Source: Cycas panzhihuaensis
Taxonomy: Eukaryota > Cycadophyta
Length of the DNA: 64,000 bases
Reading direction: 5' to 3'
Assembly: GCA_023213395.1 (NCBI GenBank)
Contig: CM041465.1
Coordinates: forward strand, 68,331,741-68,395,740
Below the pieces are notes generated by a model. That model was given only the letters and a program-made list of their open reading frames with translations. It searched no databases and had not been told where the DNA came from. Made by a program: the position numbers and the translations under genes. Positions 32,530-44,714 of this stretch are shown one piece after another. Position 1 is the first letter of the stretch. Each line of letters begins with the position of its first letter.

Positions 32530-35100
32530 GATTTGTATTCTGCTTCAATTGAAGAAAGTGCAACAATAGGTTGCTTCTTACTACACCATGAAATGGCAGC
32601 TAACCAAAGGAAGAAACAATATCCACTAGTGGATCTTCTGGTATCCTTATCACTTGCCTAGTCAGAATCGTAGTACCCAATCAGTTATGTTGACTTTTCT
32701 TTGTTGTATAGTCAGAATCGCAGTACCCAATCAGTTATGTTGACTCTTCTTTGTTGTATAGTCAGAATCGCAGTACCCAATCAGTTATGTTGACTCTTCT
32801 TTGTTGTATATCAATTTTAGATCTATTGTCCTTCTTAGGTATCTAAGTATTCTTTTTGCAACCTTCCAATGCTTTAGCTTGGGCTCTTGCATGTATTTGG
32901 AAACTAGACTTACTAAATGTGAGATGTCATGTCTTGTGGCAGTGAGATAAATAAGACTTCCAATTAGCTGTCTGTAAAGTGTGCAATCAACTGAAGGCTC
33001 TCCTTCTTCTGGGACTAGATTGCAGTTTACTTCCATAGGGGTTGCACATTTGTTACAATTCTCCACTTGGAACTTAGTCAATATATCTCTAATATACTTG
33101 CTTTGTGAGAGTGCAATATACTTTTCATTTTGCTCAATTTCTATTCCTAGATAGTAGTTCAAAGGACCCAAGTCAGTCATCTCAAAATCCTTTTCTAACT
33201 AGATTTTTATGTCTGAGATATACTTGGTGTCATCTACAGTGAGTATCATATCATCAACATAGACTGCTATAATTGAAATTGTTCCATCATTTCTTTTTAT
33301 GTAGAGACTTGAATCAGAATTGCTCCTTTGGAAGCCATTTTGGGATAGATACTGGTCTAGTCTAGCGTACCACCCCCTGAGGACCTATTTCAAACCATAC
33401 TGTGCTTTTTTGAGTTTACATACCAAGTGTTCTTGTCCAGATTGGACATAGCCTTCAGGTTGGTGCATGTAAACTTGTTCTTCCAGTTCTCTGTGCAGAA
33501 AGACACTTTTGACATCTAACTGGTAGATTTTCCAGTTCTTTTGAGCTGCTTAGTGCTATCACTGTTCGAACTGTATTCATTTTTTCCACATGTGGAAAGC
33601 TCTCATCGAAGTCAATTCCAACAGTCTGGGTGTACCCTTTTGCCACAAGTCTTGCTTTGAATTTTTCTATTTTTCCATCTGCACTCTCTTTTACTTTGTA
33701 CACCCATTTGCAATTGACTACTGGCTTATTGGGAGGTAGTTCTACCAGGTCCCATGTTTGATTCTTGGCTATGGCATCCATCTCTGCATCTATGGCTGTT
33801 CTCCACTCCACATGCTCTTTTGCTTCTTCAAATGATTGTGGTTGTAGTCTACTGAAGAGGGCTTGATGTTGTTGTTGTTGACTTCTAGTCCTATGTGTGA
33901 ACATATCTCGTTTTCCTCTTCTATGGTTTTGATGTACCATTTTGGTACCTTTTTCTGTGGTGCTTCTGAAGTTGATTCTTCTGATGAAGGTTCTTCTTCA
34001 ATATGAGAAATAGATTCTGATTCTTCCAATTTTGCTTCTGTTGTCACTCTTGATTCTTCAGCAAACAGTTCTTCTCGAGGTTCGATTCTGGGCATTCCTT
34101 CAATTGTTTGTATTGGAGACTTGACCTTGAATGGAAAATCTTCATTGAAGACTACATCTCTACTTACATAGATTTTATTTGTCTTGGGATTTATGCATTT
34201 GTAGCCTTTTGAGTTTTTATTATACCCTACCATAACACATTCTATGCATTTTGAATCTAGTTTTGTCCTAGATTTATCTGTAATATATACAAAGGCTTGA
34301 CTACCAAAGATTCTTAGATTATTTACATCAAGTTTCCTTCCTGTCCATGCTTCTTCTGGAGTTATCTGTTGCAGTGTTGTTGTTGGACTTCGATTAATCA
34401 GGTAACAAGTTGTATTTACTGCCTTTGCCCAGTAGGTCCTCGGAACTTGTTTTTCATGGATCATACTTCGAGCCATTTCCATTATAGTTCTATTCTTTCG
34501 TTCAACTACACCATTTGATTGAAGTTTATGAGGAGTTGTGAATGTCCTGAATGCCCCTAGCTTTGCAGAAGTCAAGGAATTCCTTTGAGATATATTCCCC
34601 TCCATTGTCTGACCTGATGCATTTGATTTTACATCTTGATTCTAACTCTACCTTAGCTTTAAATTCCTTAAATGTATCAAACACATCTGACTTATCATGA
34701 ATGAAATACACCCACACTTTTCTGGTGGAATCATCAATGAAGGTTAAGAAATATCTAGAACCATTTACAAATAGAGGTGTTAGAGTACCACACAAGTCTA
34801 TGTGTATTAACTCTAGTTTCTCTTGAGCCGCCATTTATTAGTTCTAAAGGGGAAATGATGTTGTTTTCCACATTGATAGCCTTTGCAAACAAAATCCTCT
34901 GATGAGATGGAAGGAAGACCATTTACTACATTATGTTTCTTCATCATTTCTAATTTATCCAAAGGAAGGTGTCCATACTTCAAATGCCATACTTCATTAT
35001 TATTGTGATTTACAACATAGAATGCTTTTACATCTATGTTGGGATCAACAGGAATGGATAACAATTTGTACAGATCATTGTACTTCACTCCCTTAGCAAG
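32530..35100 (-). pseudogene. C1 integrase, RT and RNase H (right of G3)
   Basis: Integrase: VWHLKYGHLPLDKLEMMKK, LELIHIDLCGT, IRSDNGGEYISKEF and QSNGVVERKNRTIMEMARS (the D-D-E residues are present in three overlapping frames). RT: TWDLVELPPNKPVVNCKWVY, then ARLVAKGYTQT. The active site YVDDMIL is near 33245, followed by DLGPLNYYLGIEIEQ and YRQLIGSLIYLTATRHDIS. RNase [13 protein letters not shown] and [10 protein letters not shown] at about 32535-32640. A 50-bp tandem triplication (32661-32810) interrupts RNase H. Frames shift near 33930, 33500 and 34600. Confidence 0.9.
32661..32810. repeat. 50-bp tandem triplication in C1 RNase H
   Basis: Three copies of a 50-bp unit starting GTCAGAATCG(C/T)AGTACCCAA. 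The second and third are identical; the first differs at two sites. The unit length is not a multiple of three, so it breaks the frame. Confidence 0.97.
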
Positions 35101-35205
35101 GACAACACCTCATTTTTTCATATCCAACACATAGCACATTCCCTTTTCATCAAAAATGGTTTTCAAGCCCTTGTTGCTTAGTTGAGATACTGAGAGGAGA
35201 TTCAT

Positions 35206-36390
35206 CTAGAGTTCAGATACAAAGAGTCCATTACCAACTTTTTTCACAGAACCTTGCAGATTTATGGCAATAGTTCCTACTCCTTCAATACTCAAAGGGT
35301 ACTTATCTCCAAGCTCAACTGCGTTTGATGAATAGCTTTTGATTGACTCAAACCAATCCTTTCTGTTTGTCATGTGCTTGGATGCCCCTGAGTCGATGAA
35401 CCATACATCAGAGCCATGAAGACTAGTTGATAGGGCAACAACAAAAGCTATTTCTTCTTCTTCCTCCTGTAATTGTTCCTTGTTGTAGTTGCTGATAGCC
35501 CTTTTTCGTCTTTGAATCTCATCTCTTCTTTGAAGACATTGATACAGATAGTACCCTGACTGTTCACAGTGATAGTAGATATCAAGCATCCGACATTGAC
35601 TTGAAAAATGACCACGTTTGCCGCAGTGGAAGCAAACCTGAGTATCTCATGGAGTGTACATGTGACCCTGACCTCGGTTTTCTGGCCATCTTCCACATGA
35701 AGGAGTCCTGAACTCTAATGTGCGTCTTCTTCCTCTGAAGCACCCTCTTCCTCTTGAGCCTCCTATGTTGAGTCTTGTTGCAAAGGCATCTTCTATTTCA
35801 TCTTCGTATCTTCTATTCCTTTGTTCCTATCTCATCAACATGCCGGTTAGATCATCAAGTGATATTTTTTCAATTATGCCGGTATTTGTGATGATATTAA
35901 TGGTCACATCAAAGGCCTTGGGAAGTTTCTTGCTACCATTTCAACAATTTCCTTTTCTAAAATTACTTCCCCAATACTCAGAAATTCATTCCAGATAGTG
36001 GTGACCTTGTGAATGAAGTCGACTATAGCGTCTGTTTCTTTCATAACCAGTTTAAACAATTATTTTTTTAGAGTAACAACCCTTGCTTTATTCTTTTGAG
36101 CATAGAGATTTTCTAGGGTTTTCCAGATTTGAGAGCAAGTATTTAGTTTGTCTGTATATATTAATAAATAATCAGAAACAGACAATTTTAACGTTATTAT
36201 TCCTACATTATTTCTTTCTTTCCAATTCTTTTGAGCATCTCCTTTAGCATCAGACATTTTTTCTTCTCCTATGGTCAGTTCCCATGCATTTTTAGCATGT
36301 AAGAGGGCTTCCATTTTAATCCTCCATACATTATAGTTATTTCTGGTCAAATTATTAGTGTCACTTAGGCCTGGAATCAAGGATGCCATG
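35206..36390 (-). pseudogene. C1 gag and protease
   Basis: The Gag start is the ATG at 36388-36390 (MASLIPGLSDTNNLTRNNYN, then VWRIKMEALLHAKNAWEL), typical of copia Gag (UBN2-type). Zinc knuckle remnants near 35580-35640 read CFHCGKRGHFSSQC and, with mutated cysteines, YYHCEQSGYYLYQC. The protease has WFIDSGASKHMTNRKDWF at about 35350-35410, with an intact DSG. Frames shift between Gag and the knuckle. Confidence 0.87.
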
Positions 36391-37120
36391 ATGAACTTGG
36401 TTGAGGGCAGATTCAAAAGGACTAACAGAGTCAAAAAAATGAATATCAGAGGTTTTAATGCTTGTAGTCAATGCCAGATCGCACAGCCGTACGAATTTTC
36501 ATACAAAAAATCAAAGTGTACAGATTTAAGAAATGAGTATGTCAAATCAAAGAGAATTTCGAGTCGAGTTCAGATCTGCAGTTAGATTTTGAAGGCAGTT
36601 TTTGGTTTGGGAGAAAACATGCCCAAAAAGTCAAAACCAGTGGCTAGTTTTTTTTGAAAAAATACTAAAAAAACTTCAAATTTGGAAAAATTCTCTTCGA
36701 AATTGGTCTTGATGTCTTTGTAAGGCACAAACATTGAGTTTAGAATAGGTATTAGCCGGAGACTTGAAGAAATCTGAGAAAAATTTGATGGAGAAGCCTT
36801 AAATTTGTGTGGACTACTCAGAGGGGGAAAACAACATCAAGATGACTTCGGATCAATTCGATGTAGTTGAAGAAAATGATGCCCTTGATGAGATCTTTAA
36901 TCTGGCTAAGTTTTGTTGAATTTTGACAACCTTCAAAATTTTGTCCATACAAGTCCGTACAGTTCCATACAATGGAATTTTTGTAGTCTTTTGGTCTTCT
37001 AAACTTTGATCTTTGTCTCAATGCTTTAAATCAGTCTTTGTCTTTGAGTATTATTATTCTCCTTCAACAATTCTTTGACTATTTCTCTTCAGATAGGTAG
37101 ATTTTCCTGCTCTGATACTA
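36391..37120 (-). promoter_or_regulatory. C1 5' leader and primer site
   Basis: The primer site on the - strand reads TAGTATCAGAGCAGG (37106-37120), a tRNA-iMet complement with one change. The leader has GTAC-like palindromes at 36940-36975 and near 36489, and shares the block at 36901-36960 with C2, C4 and G3. Confidence 0.75.
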
Positions 37121-37330
37121 TGTAGAAAATCAGACCCTCAACACTGAAGAAGAATGGAATCACTCTATTGATTATTGATGGAGAGAAACCTCCTTTATAT
37201 ACAACAGATTTTGTAACCATTACATGATTGTGACATTAAACATAAGAATTAAATATAATAAGGGTCTTAAACACATTGCCCCCTTTCTCTAATGTTCCCA
37301 GGATAAAACATTATATTCTAATAATGGACA
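37121..37330 (-). repeat. C1 5' LTR
   Basis: In + orientation it starts TGTAGAAAATCAGACCC and ends near TAATGGACA. Start and length resemble the C2 LTRs (TGTAGAAAAACA, 211 bp). It holds a TATA-like TTTATATACAAC on the + strand (reverse TTGTATATAAAGG). The outer end is less certain because no partner LTR was found. Confidence 0.75.
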
Positions 37331-37399
37331 CAAGAACAACATATTTTGGTGATTGAGATTCACATGGGTGATTGGGATTTTACATTATGGTAGACTTTG

Positions 37400-37863
37400 T
37401 GGCATTCCAAATTATGAATAGAAGTCAATGTTTTTAGGAGAGGTGAAGTTTTTAGGAAGATAAAGGAGGATTTATTAATATGAAGTCAACATTTTTAGGA
37501 GAGAATTAGAAGTTGGTTTTAGAGAGAGAAAGTAAGGCTATAAATAGAGGAGCCTTATTCATTTGTAATCATCTTTGGAGAATTTGATATTTTTCTATGG
37601 ACTAATGGCCTAGCGCCATTAGGGCATGTTGTGCCAATTAGGAGGGCATCCTTGCCTCGAAGACAACATTTTATTTGAGATTTTTCATCTGAATATTATT
37701 ATAATCTAATATTATTGCTACAATTTCAACCATTATTTTGTGGATGAGCTATTTCCTATTATTATACTTGTTTACTGTTGATGTCATGCATTGTTGAGAT
37801 GTTATCTAGAGGGTTTTATGTTGTACTTGTTTTATTTTTTATCATTATTGGTGAGCACTGCTA
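37400..37863 (+). repeat. LTR-like sequence, same family as foldback arms
   Basis: Contains GGCTATAAATAGAGGAGCC (about 37541-37559) and CGCCATTAGGGCATGTTGTGCC, both shared with the arms at 9586-11285. It ends GTGAGCACTGCTACA, and TTGGTATCAACTCCC follows, a primer-site-like sequence with a partial tRNA-iMet match. It is therefore probably a 5' LTR. Confidence 0.65.
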
Positions 37864-39430
37864 CATTGGTATCAACTCCCAGATGATTATATAATTGGCA
37901 TTTAAAATTGACTACAACAATATGAGCAAGTGAGGAATAAACCCTATGTTGAAAGTTTGAGACGGGCACATACCAGAGGCTGCCCATTTGGATAGTGAAC
38001 TGAGTTTTCTGGTGTTTGAAAGAGTGGGACTGGTAGGCACCCCTCAACAAATGATCTATATACAAGGAAGAGCGAGTATAGTGAAAACGTTCTCTCTGTA
38101 TCTGGTGCAAGAACAATGGGTGAGCGATCTACCAACACCCACATCTGTCGTCCTTTTCTGTGTAGGATATCAACATAGGAGCTCGATAGAAAACTACACA
38201 TGTGATGAGTTGTGCATAATAATCATTGGAAGGGGTGATTAATGTTTTTTCAACCTGCACCATTGGAGGGTTAATCACAATGCAAAGGAATTATGGAGTG
38301 TTCGCGAATTTTTGAAGAATTATCAATGACGAAAGGTCTGATGACAGTTATAGGATATTTGGTTTGGAGAGCGATGTTAAGGGGCAAATTGTCAGAAAGC
38401 TAGCCACCAAGGCCAAGATAAAGGGTGTAATTCTTATCACTTGTGTAAGCATGACAAACCTTGTGGAAAACATGTAGTAATATAGATCATAAAGAAGAAT
38501 TTCTAAAGGGCCTAGACATCGATCGAATTCTAGACACGAAGGAGTGCTTCCTAGACACACAAATGATCGCTCGAGTGTTGGGGAACAAAAATGAGTAGTT
38601 GTAGCATAAACTATTATCGATGGTGGATATATTTGGTAAAATAATTTTAGTTTGCAAAATTTTTCAAATAAGATCGGATATCTATCTATCTATCTATCTA
38701 TAGCTTTGGTTTGTGGCTTAGACAAGTTGTCACGTAAGGGTTTTTAGGTGATAAAGGCCTAGGTTCTAAAGGGAGTTTTTTTTTTTCAGCCTGTCTTTTC
38801 AAAAGAGAGTAGTTGGATGTTTTCATTAATAACTTCAGTTGTAGACGTTGGTTTTTGAGTTTGTCTGAACCATTGGAACCTTGGTTCTGAAATAATTGAT
38901 TTGAATGGTTGCATGGTACAGTTCTGATTAGTCTCTGGTGTAGATTTTAATCTATGAAGTTGTAGATCTTGTTGACAAGCAAAAAAATATGGGAAACCTG
39001 GGGAAATTAATAGAGAGAATGCACTTGATGCAAAAATTTCAAAATTTCTAAGAATTGTACCCAAGCAGAAGCATGACGGCTACTGGATGGCTTCAACATG
39101 TTGCAAAGTCCCATTAAATACAAAACTTGAAGTTTACAAGCCTAGTGTTCAATTCTGCTTGACAAGAGAAGCTCTTGATTGGTTGGTTTATTAATTGGTT
39201 TAGCAAACCAAAATTACTCAACAATTGGTTTTGGTTTCAAATTGCATTTTGCATAGCAGCTCATCAGTGGAAGCGAAAGGTACACGAGAAATGTGAAGAG
39301 GCCAAAGAATCAAGGCTAGTAGATGAACATACAGGAAAAAAGGAAGAGTAGAACATTGATAGGGAGATTCAAGAATCCCTATAGGAATATGAAGCAAAAC
39401 CAATTTAGGGGGAAGAACAAGACAAGACTA
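37864..39430. other. Unrecognised decayed DNA, probably retroelement interior
   Basis: Lies after the LTR-like sequence at 37400-37863. No frame is long and no RT, integrase or Gag motif is recognisable. A (CTAT)n microsatellite is at about 38679-38702. Near 39265-39430 a frame reads KVHEKCEEAKESRLVDEHTG and seems to continue past C2 (EGVDQQSRKGLMDIEKSEEE near 44790), giving an acidic coiled-coil-like region of unknown identity. Confidence 0.5.
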
Positions 39431-39641
39431 TGTAGAAAAACAGAAATGAAGGAGGAATTCTCTCTGTCTCTTTATTGATGATTCTTTGTCTATATATACA
39501 GACATAAAGAAGGTACAAATGTCAACAACTCAACAGGATGGTGCCACTTGTCACTTTGTGAGAGAAAGGGGGAGAGGTATAAGATGCTTACAAAACATTA
39601 TGTCATGTGCTATAGCCCTAGATAAAACATTACCTTTTACA
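39431..39641 (-). repeat. C2 3' LTR
   Basis: In + orientation it starts TGTAGAAAAACAG and ends ACCTTTTACA. The purine tract in - orientation follows at 39642-39652. Confidence 0.95.
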
Positions 39642-39659
39642 CCCCCTCTTAATGTTTTA

Positions 39660-41116
39660 TCTACCTTAATCCCAATATGAGTTTTTCTCTACCAAGAGAT
39701 TTTAGTGATAACATCAGCAGTTTGATTCCCTAAAGAACAATGTTGAAGCTCGATTTCTCTGTTCTGTACTTTTTCTCTGATGAAATGATGGTGTACCTCT
39801 ATATGTTTTGTTCTAGCATGCAGTATTAGATTTTTTTGTCATTTTTATTGTACTTTGATTATCACAAACTATTTGAGTTGGCATTGTTTGCTCTTCTCCT
39901 AGATCTTTCAGGAGTTGTCTGATCCATACTCCTTCGCATGTTGCATTGACTACTGACTTGTATTCTGCTTCTGTTGAGGACAATGCAACAGTGTGTTACT
40001 TTTTACTGCTCCAAGAGATCAAGGATCTTCCTAGGAAGAAACAGTATCCTGATGTCGATTTTCTATCTGTTCTGTCTCCAACCCAGTCAGAGTCGCAAAA
40101 CCGGTCAATTGTATATTGTTCTCCTTGTCATATCTTAAACCAAGATTCATGGTTCCTTTTTGATATCGTAAAATTCTCTTTGTAGCATTCCAATGAGGAA
40201 TTTTGGGACTTTCCATGAACGTGGAGACTATCCCAACAGCATATGAAATGTCTGGATGTGTGGTTGTGAGATAAATTAGGCTTCCAACTAATTGTCTGTA
40301 TATCATTGCATCAACAAGATGTGCTTCCTGTTTTGCATTCAGCACTAACCTGATTTCCATTGGTGTGCTGACACTATTGCAATCTTCCATTGTAAACTTG
40401 CTTAACAAGTTTTTGATATATCTGGTTTGTGAAAGAGTAGTAAAAAGATCGTTCTATTCTATTTCTATTCCAAGGTAGTAGTGCAGCATTCCCAGATCTA
40501 TCATTTCGAAAACCTTTTCAAACCAACTTTTAATGAATGTTATTGAATTTTTGTTGTCTCCATTAATCAACATGTCATCTACATATACCACTATGATAGA
40601 GATTAAACCTTGATTGCCTTTTACATACAAACTATGATCTAATTTGCATTGATGGAAGCCATTTTGAGCTAAATATGAGTCCAATTTAGCGTACCAGGCT
40701 CTTGGTGCTTGTTTGAGTCCATACAATGCCGTTCTTAATTTACAAACCATATTTTCTTGACCTGGTTTTATGTATCCTTCTGGTTGATACATATACACTT
40801 CTTCTTGTAGATCTCCATTTAAGAATGTACTTCTAACATCCATTTGATAAATCTTCCAACCCTTTTGGGCAGCGAGAGCAATCACTATTCTCACTATATT
40901 CAGTTTGGCTACTGGTGAGAAAGTTTCTTCATAGTCAATTTCGACTGTTTGTGTGTAGCCTTTTGCTACCAGTCTTCCCTTGTATTTCTCAATTTCTCTG
41001 TTTGGTTTTTCCTTTATTTTGTATACCCATTTACAATTTACAATGGGTTTATCTTTAGGAGCCAAGACCAAATCCTGTGTTCTGTTCCTATGTATGGCTT
41101 CAATTTCTATGTCCAT
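39660..41116 (-). pseudogene. C2 reverse transcriptase and RNase H
   Basis: RT is open from 41116 to 40454: DKPIVNCKWVYKIKEKP, LVAKGYTQTVEIDYEETFSP, MYQPEGYIKPGQENMVCKL, LYGLKQAPRAWYAKLD, the active site VVYVDDMLI at about 40570-40590, then LGMLHYYLGIEIE. The region 40408-40031 gives YRQLVGSLIYLTTTHPDISY and RILRYQKGTMNLGL. RNase H follows with further shifts, ending near 39660 before the purine tract. One stop near 40452 separates RT from the connection. Confidence 0.92.
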
Positions 41117-42908
41117 TGTTGCTTTCTAGTTTTGAGAACTACTTGCTTCTTCATAAGAACTTGGTTCGACAGAGCACAGATCAAGGCTTGTGGTTTCTGA
41201 GATCTGGTTCGATGTTCAAAAATTTCTCCTTTTGATTCCTCAAGGATTTTGAGATACCACCTTGGTACTCTTTTTGAGGAACATTCTTGTAATGATTTGA
41301 CTTCTTCGTCTTTGGAATTAGAACTACTACTTTGTTGTGTATCTGACTGGATGTTGGAACCACTGGTTTGTTGTTTGTCTAGAAATGTGTCCTCTGAGAT
41401 GTCAACTTCTGCCTCAACACTTTCAGAAGTAATGTCTGACTTATCTTCCAACTGAGCAGAATGTAAATTTTGATTGTCATCATCAATTTCTTGAGGTATT
41501 GTGTCAACACATTCTTTCTTTTCATCAAAGATTACATCCCTACTCGCATAAAGTTTGTCTATTTTTGGATTGAGACATCTATATGCTTTTGAGTGACTAC
41601 TGTACCCAACCATTATACATTCTATGCTTTTATTATCCAACTTAGTCCTTGTCTTGTCAGGGATGTGAGCATAGGCCTTACAATCGAAGACTTTTAAATG
41701 ACTTACATTGGGCTTATGTCCTGTCCAAGCTTCTTTAGGCGTTATGTTGTCCAGTGACCGTGTTGGACTTCTATTGATTAAATATACAACTGTGTGTACA
41801 GCTTCTACCCAATATTTCTTTTCTATTTCTTTGTTGTTTAGCATGCATCGAGCCATTTCTACAATTGTTCTATTCATCCTTTCTATAATCCCATTGGATT
41901 GAGGTGTATAAGGAGTTGTAAACTGTCTTCGAATTCCATGTATTTTACAAAAATGGAGGAAATCTTTAAATGCAAATTCTCCTCCTCTATCTGAACGAAT
42001 ACATTTGATTTTTTGACTGCTTTCCAATTCATTTTCAGCCTTGAATTCTTTGAAGTAGCTAAGTGCTTTTGATTTACTAGAAAGAAAATACACCCAAGTT
42101 TTTCTGGAGAAATCATCAATGATAGTTAAGAAGTACGTTGCTCCATTTGTTGAAAATGGCGTGAATGGGCCACATAGATCAGTGTGTATCAATTCCAACT
42201 TATTTTGCGCATGCCATGTGCTTTTTGAAAATGGAATCCTGTGTTGTTTTCCCATCATGCAGCCTTTACATACAAAGTGATTGAAAGAAATATCTGGTAA
42301 GTCATTCACCATCTTGTGATTCTTTAATTTTTCTAGTCTATCATGGGAGATATGACCATACTTCAAATGCCACATTTCATTAGTATCAATGTTGTTTACA
42401 GCAAAAGCTTTTACATCAGAGAGCATTTTTGTGGGGCCTTTATCAGGCAGTACATGAGTGGAGAGAAGTTTATACAACCTATTGCATTTTTCTCCCTTGG
42501 CTATCACAGTGTTGTTCTTTTTCATATCAAGTATGTAATAATAACCATATTCTCAAATATTGTTTTCAACTTTTTATCATTCAATTGTGATACTGACAAA
42601 AGATTCTTTTTCATCCCAGGTACAAAAAAGACATTGCCTATACGTTGAATTTTTCCATCAAGTAGTATAGTAATTTGTCCTATTCCCTTTATGTGTAAGG
42701 GAAAATTGTCTCCTAGCTCTACTGATTTATTGAAATCATAAGGTTTGATAACTTCAAACCATTCTTCAATCCTTGTCATGTGATGTGAAGCTCCTGAATC
42801 TACATACCAGTTTTTTGTTGCACTTGCATTAGCTGCTAAAGCTGTAATGAAAGCGGTTTTGACTTCTTCTTCTATTGTGTCCTTTTCTCTGCTGTAATTT
42901 CCAGTCAC
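41107..42908 (-). pseudogene. C2 protease and integrase
   Basis: Protease: WYVDSGASHHMTRIEEW at about 42770-42815, with intact DSG. Integrase is one long frame (42525-41107, 472 codons): WHLKYGHISHDRLEKLKNHK, CKGCMMGKQHRIPF, LIHTDLCGPF, IRSDRGGEF and QSNGIIERMNRTIVEMARC, so zinc-binding and D-D-E residues are in place. A serine- and glutamate-rich linker leads to RT. A frameshift at about 42525 separates protease and integrase. Confidence 0.93.
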
Positions 42909-42949
42909 TTGTTGTTTCCCCTTTTGAATTTTGGCTCATCTCTGATAGC

Positions 42950-43805
42950 ACTGGTATGGGTAATGACCTATTTGTCCGCAGTGGTAGCAGACGTCGAACG
43001 CTCTATAGTTACTCGAAAAGTGGTATGGTTTTCCGCAATTGAAACATACTCTAGCATCTCGAGGTGGATTGCTAGTCACTCTTCCTCGCCCTCTTCCTTC
43101 TGCGCAAGGTCCCCTGTGACCTACTGGTGTTCTTCCTGGAGATCTGGGATTAGGCTAACCTCTTCCTCTGCCTCCCAACTAAAGTTTGGTGATAAGAGCT
43201 TATTCAATTTCTGAGTCCTTTTCATATCTTTGATTTCTTTGTTTTTGGCTATACATATGACCTGTCAAAGTATCAAAGGTCATTATAGCTGTTTGTCCTC
43301 CTCCTGTCAACATGTTTACCATATTATCAAATGATTTTGAGAGTTTGTTAAGCACCAGGTGTATCAACTCTGTATCTGTTAATTTGTCTCCTACTGTGAG
43401 AAGGGCAATTTTGATGTTGGTTAACTTGGTTATGAACTACGATACAGTTCGACCCTCCCTCATCTTCAGTTTGTAGAGTTCTTCTCTCAAGGCCACAATT
43501 CTCGCTTCATTTTTTCTACTAAACATAGAGGACATTATTTTCCAAATTTCATTAGCATTCTCTAGACCATCAACATATACTAATAGGGAGTCGGAGATTG
43601 AAAGTTTATTTCTTTCCTCCCAATTGATTAAGTCTACTACATCAATGGGTTGTTTTTCATCCCCAGTAGTAATTTTCCAGGCATGTTTTGCTCTCAATAA
43701 TCCTTCCATTTTTATTTTCCAAATACTGAAGTTCATTTCAACGAGTTTATCACTTTCAGGCAACGAACTAGCAGAGGAGGCCATGGATGACTTGCATGAA
43801 GACAA
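42950..43805 (-). pseudogene. C2 gag
   Basis: Starts at the ATG at 43805 (or 43784): MASSASSLPESDKLVEMNFS, then IWKIKMEGLLRAKHAWKI. It resembles C4 Gag closely (LREELYK). Two zinc knuckles lie at about 42950-43050: CFNCGKPYHFSSNY, whose last Cys is mutated, and CYHCGQIGHYPYQC. The first frame stops at about 43437. Confidence 0.88.
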
Positions 43806-43819
43806 AAAATTCAGTTTTA

Positions 43820-44503
43820 AATGGCTGTACGGACTGTTGTACGACCTAATGTACGGATTTCCGTACGGAACTCAAGTTGTACAGATGAAAGAAAAAATGG
43901 TCTCAATTGAAAGAGCTCCCAAATGGGTATCCAAATCTGGTGTTAGTTTCTCAGATTACTTTCAGACTTGAGAGAAATGAACAGAAAAAAGTTCAAACCT
44001 GCGCCCAAGGGCTTTTGGAAAAATTGAAGAAAAATCCTGAAAATCTGAGACGAAATCTTGATAAAATTGACTTAAAGCCTTTGTCTAGTGATGAGAAGAG
44101 TTTTGAATGCTTTGTACTAGGGATTTGAGTCGGATTTTCAAAGAAAATTTTTGAGAGAAGGCTCCAAACCCACGCGATCTTAAATCTGCCCAAAATTGGG
44201 TGAAGATGACTTCAAATGATGTCGACACAGAAGGAAAAAATATAGAGGAGGCCCCGATCTATAATCTAGGTGAGTTTCGTCGAATTCTGATGACTTTGAA
44301 TTTTTGTCGTCTGTACAACTTCACACACGCTCGTACCACCGTACAAATCCGTACAATTCTGGCTTGAGGTTTGCCTCGAACAAATTAACCTCAGATGGCA
44401 GAGTCTTTTGGCAGCAACTTGACTCCAATCTTCTTCTTCCTTTAATGAAACCCTAGTTTGCTTTTTCATAGGCAGGAGGACGTGAGAGCCTGCTCTCATA
44501 CCA
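43820..44503 (-). promoter_or_regulatory. C2 5' leader with GTAC clusters
   Basis: Clusters of GTAC palindromes lie at 43826-43890 (including TCCGTACGGAA) and 44310-44360. The blocks TCAATTGAAAGAG, CCTGCGCCCA and 44265-44315 are shared with the G3 leader. The primer site is at 44489-44503. Confidence 0.75.
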
Positions 44504-44714
44504 TGTAGAAAAACATAAATGAAGGAGGAATTCTCTTTGTCTCTTTATTGATGATTCTTTATCTATATATACAGACATAAAGAAGGTATAAATGACAACC
44601 GCTCAACAGGATGGTGCCACTTGTCACTTTGTGAGAGAAAGGGGGAGAGGTACAAGACCCTTACAAAACATTATGTCATGTGCTATAGCCCTAGATAAAA
44701 CATTACCTTTTACA
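44504..44714 (-). repeat. C2 5' LTR
   Basis: In + orientation it starts TGTAGAAAAACAT and ends ACCTTTTACA; partner of 39431-39641. Confidence 0.95.

Larger units (their letters stand above)
18848..37330 (-). mobile_element. C1: Ty1/copia element, interrupted by G3
   Basis: Copia order on the - strand: 5' LTR (37121-37330), primer site, gag with zinc knuckle, protease, integrase, RT, RNase H. G3 entered the RNase H region: coding homology runs to 32530 and resumes at 19012, with CCGAT duplicated at the junctions. The RNase H tail ends near 18848 (NQSAIKLAKIPILHAQ in one frame). I find no 3' LTR for C1, so its 3' end is lost or very diverged. Frames carry several stops and shifts. Confidence 0.9.
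39431..44714 (-). mobile_element. C2: full-length Ty1/copia element
   Basis: LTRs of 211 bp at 39431-39641 and 44504-44714 differ at about ten sites by my count, all substitutions. The flanks are GACTA (left) and GACTG (right), a 5-bp duplication with one change. The primer site on the - strand is TGGTATGAGAGCAGG beside the 5' LTR. The purine tract (AAGAGGGGG) lies beside the 3' LTR. Gag, protease, integrase, RT and RNase H are all present in copia order, with moderate damage. Confidence 0.95.

Noticed and set aside
32661-32810. Three spaced identical units, CRISPR-like at first sight
   Set aside because: The units are directly adjacent with no spacers, in a plant retroelement; it is a simple tandem triplication.
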